Of a DNA stretch of 64,000 bases, positions 59,601-64,000 are shown piece after piece. The position numbers and the translations under genes were made by a program. Origin of the DNA: Morchella semilibera. Lineage: Eukaryota > Ascomycota > Pezizomycetes > Pezizales > Morchellaceae. The stretch is taken from NCBI GenBank assembly GCA_009192285.1, contig WBVU01000003.1, forward strand, positions 3,503,973-3,567,972. Direction: 5' to 3'. Below the pieces are notes generated by a model. That model did not search any database. It was not told the DNA's origin and saw nothing but the letters and a program-made list of their open reading frames with translations. The first letter of the stretch is position 1. Each line of letters opens with the position of its first letter.

Positions 59601-62600
59601 GGTCTGGAGTTTGTTCGCCGGTTGCCCTGACGGCTGCAGTAACGCCTTTTGATATAACGTCCAACGTCTCAATATCCTTAAGTTTATCATCCTCAACGTT
59701 ATCAGCAATAGTTTTTTGCGGCTCCAATTGAGCGCCAGCAGGCCCCTCAACAGATTCCTCCACAACAGGCCCCTCCACGACAGGCCCCTCCACGACAGGC
59801 CCCTCCACGACAGGCCCCTCCACAACAGGCCCCTCCACAACAGGCCCCTCCACAATAGGCCCCTCCACAACAGGCCCCTCCACAATAGGCCCCTCCACAA
59901 CAGGCCCCTCCACAACAGGCCCCTCCACAACAGCCCCCTCCACAACAGGCCCCTCCAAAATAGGCTTCCCCACAACGGGTTCCTCTAAAACGGGTTCCTC
60001 CGTAATAGATTCCTCTACAATGGGCTCCTTGACAACAAGTCCCACCACGGCAGGTTCCTCCAAGGCAGGTTCCTCCACGGCAGGTTCTTCCACGACAGGT
60101 TCTTCCACAAGCGGTTCCTCCACAAGAGGCTCCACAACAGGTTCTTCCACAACAGGTTCCTCCACAACAAGTTCTTCCACAACAGGTTCCTCCACAAGTG
60201 GCTCCTTCACAAGGGGTTCCTCCGTAAGGGGTTCCTCCACAAGGGGTTCCTCCACATCCGCAAGGGGTTCCTCCGCAAGGGGTTCCTCCACAAGGGGTTC
60301 CTCCACAAGGGGTTCCTCCACAAGGGGTTCCTCCACAAGGGGTTCCTCCACAAGGGGTTCCTCCACAAGGGGTTCCTCCACAAGGGGTTCCTCCACAAGG
60401 GGTTCCTCTACAACGCTTTTACCCACGGTGGTTTCCTTCGCGGCGGCTTCCTCGGCCGTGGTTTCCCCATCGTGTATCGGAGGACTATCACCAACAACCA
60501 ATTGGAATTCAACATTTAAATCATTCGAACTTTCATTGAAATCACCCTAAAAGTATCTGTTAAATGACACATTCACATTTCTATTGGTAAGACTTACCAT
60601 AATAACATCTTCTTCCCGGTTAGGAACATTGGAATTCCCTCTTGCAACCTGTTTTTGCAATTCACCGTCCGGGCCTAAAGATAAGCGTCTTCCAATCGGT
60701 CTACCTAGGTACGCCCCTTCACGTGCAAGGAGCTCCGAGTGATCGGAAGTTTCCAGTTCATCTGTGAAGCTAGCTGTTGATTGAGACTCAGAGCACGATG
60801 TCCCATCCTCATCATCGGTCTGTTCGGGGTTATTAATTGGCACTTGCCTAACCGATTCTTTAATCAAAGGCGTAGTCCTTCGCACTTTAAGGTCACTATC
60901 ACTAGTGGTTTCGGCCTCGTTAGTCTGATCGTGCTGCTCACTATCTTTCTCAGCCTCTGCAAGCAGTTGATACGATGGAGAGCCACCCTTGGCCCTATCT
61001 TCACTGCTATTTGGAGGTTGAAGGGATGAATCGGCAGTGAAACTCTGTGTAACAGTTGCTGTAGATAAGGGCTCGTCAACATGGGTTAAGAACTTGGGGT
61101 CGCTTCTTTCTTCCTCTGCGTCAATTTCGAGCATCATTATCTCGTCCCCTTCCTCGTCCTCCTTTTTGATATCTTCAATTTCTATACCACCCATCGCAGT
61201 CCCAAGAAGCAGGTCCACTGCTGCTTCAACCAAGTTTACTGGTGCTTGCGCACCGTCCACAACAACAACTTCTCCGCGTAGGAGTGGCCCGAAGTCTTCT
61301 TCAAAGGCATTATTAACCTGGTCTCGGATGGCAGAGTCGAATTTAATACCATTGCCGGCCATAGCATCCGAAAGCCCAACCTTTCTCTTATATTCTTCCC
61401 GTTCCCGCTGCTTCTGACGTAAAAGTCGTTGTTTCTGTGGACTTTTATATATATTCCGGGGCTTCTTGCGTCGTGTCTTTGAAAGCATTTTTGCTGACGA
61501 TGATAGCTCATGTTTACCTTTTTGGCTTGCGCTAGGCGATGTATCACGTGACTCCCTACCCCCTTCTGATGACTTTGGTGATGAATGATGGTCGTGATGC
61601 GGAGGTGATAAACTAGCTATACGTATATTTTCTCGGGACGTTTCAATTCGCCCTACATCGGATTCGGGTATATTAAGATCCCTAAACATTCCAATTCTAA
61701 ATCAATATCATCGCGTTGCGTTCCATCAGTATATATGCATTCATTGGAGGCCTCAACTTACCGATTTTCAGCATCGGTAGACTCAGTCAAACGAAGGCCT
61801 CCTTGCGCCTGCTCATCCCCCATCTGTATGTCTTGCATGTGGATATCAATATCTGGGTTCCCTATGATTGCTTCCTCATTGAACCCCCCGGTTCCTCCCT
61901 TCTCCAGATTTGTTTCTTTCCCGGAGGTATTTGTTTCTGTGCTGGAGATAAAATCCAATTTTTGAGGTAGAGTGCCATTAGCCGAATCAACAGACTTATC
62001 CATCTCATTTCCGGATGTGATTGAGTTGAATAATGATTCCTTTCTTCCACCTCTCTGGGGATCGTTGACCCCCCCGTTTTGGAATACTGTTTCCAGTAAT
62101 TTTGTGTCTGGCATTTCTTGTTTAAACCCCGATGGTGTCCTTTTTTTTGGACTAAATCCCGGAGACGCTGCTGTAAATATAGGGCCTGCACCGGGCGTTA
62201 CTTCAGCAGAAGATAATGTATTATCTATCCTCATTGTCGGATTATTATTCGTAGAATTTATGCTAGCTCTTCTTGTTCGCCCGGTGGTAGAGTTATATTG
62301 ACTAGGAGGGAGTATAGCTTCCCTTATAGTTTCTCTAGCCTTTACAGCTGTCACCCTTGACGATCGGCGCTGTGATTCTAATTGTGGTGAGGTTTGAGCC
62401 AAAGTCCACGATGAATTGTTGCCCGTGGATGGTGCAGATAGCGGTGCACGGGTAGTTAACTGCTGTTTTGGAGGCTCGATTGTCAAGGAGGATTGGCTCT
62501 TTCTTGAACGGGTTGTACGAGGTGTAATTCCCACAGGAACAGCTGAAGAGTTATTGGGAGGCGGGGGCGAAGAAGACGAGGGCTGGTCCTGAATAGATTT

Positions 62601-62621
62601 TGCTCGTCGGCGAGGTGGCAT
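56621..62621 (-). CDS. giant nuclear-type protein with repeat tract, UBZ-like finger, AT-hook and RG repeats
   Basis: Five exons, 62621-61762, 61696-60598, 60546-59479, 59429-59305 and 59273-56621, keep one frame for about 1934 residues. N-terminus MPPRRRAKSIQ is Ser/Thr/Arg-rich; a basic helix (KQRLLRQKQREREEYKRK) and Glu-rich segments follow. Exon 3 is a five-residue repeat tract (EEPLV then EGPVV, about residues 700-920). Exon 4 (EPNPIENEIYQAAVRLIGFG) leads to CPIC...HLELC (about 1074-1110), a Cys2-His-Cys arrangement like UBZ4 with a long insertion. After it come poly-acidic DEED stretches, RG repeats (about 1320 and 1650-1690), an AT-hook-like KKRVGRPPKN (about 1465) and a basic/acidic tail (GKRKRTRTA, EADVEMSDDDESDEG). 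These are hallmarks of a chromatin or nuclear scaffold protein. I do not recognise an orthologue. The 31-nt intron (59304-59274) is the weakest join; splitting into two genes is the alternative. Confidence 0.7.
57365..57480 (-). repeat. RG-coding GGGAGG-type repeat
   Basis: Low-complexity DNA, GAGGGGGAGGGGGAGG in transcript sense, encodes an (RG)n stretch (about 30 residues with short breaks). A second shorter block lies at 58431-58470. RG/RGG tracts usually bind nucleic acid. Confidence 0.85.
59274..59304 (-). other. predicted 31-nt intron
   Basis: GTATGT donor, GTTAAC as the only branch-like site, and TTTGCAG acceptor. Read through, the frame hits a stop within 15 codons on the far side. 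Removed, two open segments join in phase. It is shorter than the usual fungal minimum. Confidence 0.5.
59745..60412 (-). repeat. coding minisatellite with 15-bp unit
   Basis: About 44 tandem or near-tandem units of 15 bp lie within exon 3. Toward 60410 the unit is close to AGGGGTTCCTCCACA (plus strand; protein EEPLV). Toward 59760 it becomes CAGGCCCCTCCACAA (EGPVV). The units between are mixed (EEPVV, EEPAV, EELVV). The gradient suggests stepwise expansion from two homogenised ends. Confidence 0.9.
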
Positions 62622-64000
62622 ACTTGGGATTTATGCGACAGAAGAACCTAAGTTAGTAAAAATAGATGTAAGCTAGAGGATCCGTGAATAGTGTATGTAA
62701 GAGGGAAAATTAAAATTAAAATTAATTTCTTTTTTTTAAAAAAAAAACTTAAATAAAGTGGCAGGGTATGGAGATAGATACAAATGTAGAGAAAGGTATC
62801 GCTATAATTTGATATTGTCTAGAATTGTATCAAAGCAATTGCGAATAAATGTGAATATGTTTAATGGGGAAAGAAACAATTTGAGGGGACTTCAAGAAAA
62901 TGGGATAGCAGGTGTATAAGTGAAGAGTAGGATATATGTAGAAAGAACGACGGAATGCGGTTGGTTGCGTGCAAACCGAGCTTCCGAAGCGCGTCTCACA
63001 TGACATCAAGCGACGACTGCTGCTCCAAGAAGAGCGAGATTGCAAATAACCAGAATAAACAGAATGAAGGGGAATTAAATGGAGAAAATCAGAGGAATTT
63101 AAATAGAATGTGTAAAAGAAAAACCACATTTACATACCTTTTTGTGGCGACAGTCAATAAGGAACAAGGCCGGGTATTCACACTTTCAGCGCCGCCTCAA
63201 GGTTATCAAAAGAGTATGTTCAAGAAGCAGCAAAGAGCTGCCAAGTCGTGCGCTAAATAAAATTAGAAATCCTGGTGTAAACTTAATGTAGGTGGAAGCA
63301 GAAAAAAATGAAGGAAGAGACAAGATGGAGACCGGGAGAAGCTTGTTTGATCAAGAGGTAGATAAACTCGCGTAACATGGAGTTCCATATAAATAGGACT
63401 GGGGTACATGTAACTGCAAGATTGATGGAAGTGTACAAAGTAAAACCAACTCACCTCAAACTTTGTAAATACTCGCTGAGATTCTTGGGTTGAACTTGGT
63501 CTGGATTGCGCCACAGATAAACTGGGTTAACACAGTGCTCTGTTGGCAGTAAAGTTTGGAGGGGTGATGAGATCTGATAAATATCCAAAGAAAAACTAGG
63601 TGCACGGTGTGGAAGAGAGGGGTGCTAAGTTGTCCAAGCGATAATTGGAAGCCAGCAGTGCAAGACCAGATACAAGGGGGGTTATGAAGAGTGAAAAAAG
63701 ATTCGAACTTTGAAACGCGATCAAAAGGATGGGGACATCTCGGAGGAAGCAAAATACAGGTTAAGGGATGCTGAGTCAATGTAATTGAGCGCACCAAATC
63801 TTGCACATGTATATGAGGGAAATAGCTCGTCGCAAGAAGAGGGCTGGTGAAGAAAGAAGAGCAACTGCAAAAAGCCAACAAGAAAATAAATCTTACTTAC
63901 GTCCTGAACAAGCCAGGGAAAAATAGATCAGTTTGAGATTACAGAATGGTGCCCGATGAAAGGATATCAAGGTGGGTTTTAAAAGCCCATGGCTGTCATC
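62622..64000 (-). other. probable spliced 5' leader of the giant gene and upstream DNA
   Basis: No coding region is evident, but on the minus strand there are strong donors at 63900 (GTAAGTAAG), 63454 (GTGAGTTGG) and 63137 (GTATGTAAA). Acceptors lie at about 63844 (TTCACCAG), 63253 (TTATTTAG) and 62648, where TTTTACTAACTTAG forms an ideal branch point and acceptor 27 bases before the ATG at 62621. The three short stretches between these sites contain stops in all frames, so they would be untranslated leader exons. TACATGTA occurs at 63405. Confidence 0.4.

Noticed and set aside
60020-60550. Plus-strand frame with (GSSTR)n repeats
   Set aside because: Complement of the 15-bp coding minisatellite. 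The period keeps it open, but the minus strand has the spliced model.
1-64000. CRISPR array, rRNA or tRNA genes, retroelement coding regions
   Set aside because: No regularly spaced direct repeats, no convincing tRNA cloverleaf or rRNA sequence and no reverse transcriptase, integrase or transposase motifs were found by eye.

Overview
The window reads as nuclear DNA of a filamentous ascomycete (Pezizomycotina). The evidence is the gene content (Zn2Cys6 regulator, GH15 glucoamylase, DUF1479, DUF1772, HSPA12-like Hsp70, ERD2) and the many 49-160 nt GT-AG introns with CTAAC-like branch points. Gene density is low: 14 protein genes in 64 kb, separated by gene-free stretches of up to 7 kb rich in homopolymers, small inverted-repeat elements and the palindrome TACATGTA. 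A pezizomycete would fit this architecture, but the class is an inference. No rRNA, tRNA, CRISPR array or autonomous transposon was recognised. Layout: 1-4.7 kb has no gene. 4.7-5.7 kb holds an ERD2/KDEL-receptor-like gene (-). 5.7-12.7 kb has no gene but carries a 490-bp foldback element and small repeats. 12.7-13.4 kb holds a GNAT-like gene (-). 13.4-17.8 kb has no gene but carries a 148-bp TA-flanked MITE. 17.8-20.2 kb holds a five-exon Zn2Cys6 transcription factor (+). 20.2-27.8 kb is extremely low-complexity DNA with two unusual nuclear-type genes (-). 27.8-29.5 kb holds a DUF1479 dioxygenase-like gene (-), followed by 3 kb without a gene. 32.5-37.3 kb holds a small basic protein gene and an FBH1/UvrD-type DNA helicase (both -). 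38.4-39.9 kb holds a secreted glucoamylase (-), followed by 4.4 kb without a gene. 44.2-46.3 kb holds a polytopic membrane protein (-), divergent from a GST-like gene at 47.9-49.0 kb (+). 50.7-53.2 kb holds an Hsp70/HSPA12-like gene (+), convergent with a DUF1772 membrane protein at 55.0-55.6 kb (-). 56.6-62.6 kb is one five-exon gene for a protein of about 1934 residues with a 15-nt-unit minisatellite, a UBZ-like finger, an AT-hook and RG repeats (-). Its upstream DNA looks like a spliced 5' leader. The genes do not form an obvious cluster or pathway: secretion/ER retrieval, carbohydrate degradation, detoxification, DNA repair and chromatin functions are interleaved, as in an ordinary fungal chromosome arm. 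Gene models were assembled by hand from splice-site motifs and frame continuity. Four genes show five single-base frame breaks, three of them plainly at homopolymers, so part of the apparent damage may be assembly error. The main unexplained signals are about 26 copies of TACATGTA, almost all intergenic, the foldback and TA-flanked elements, the giant repeat protein, a 31-nt intron, and a zinc-ribbon-like insertion in the helicase.
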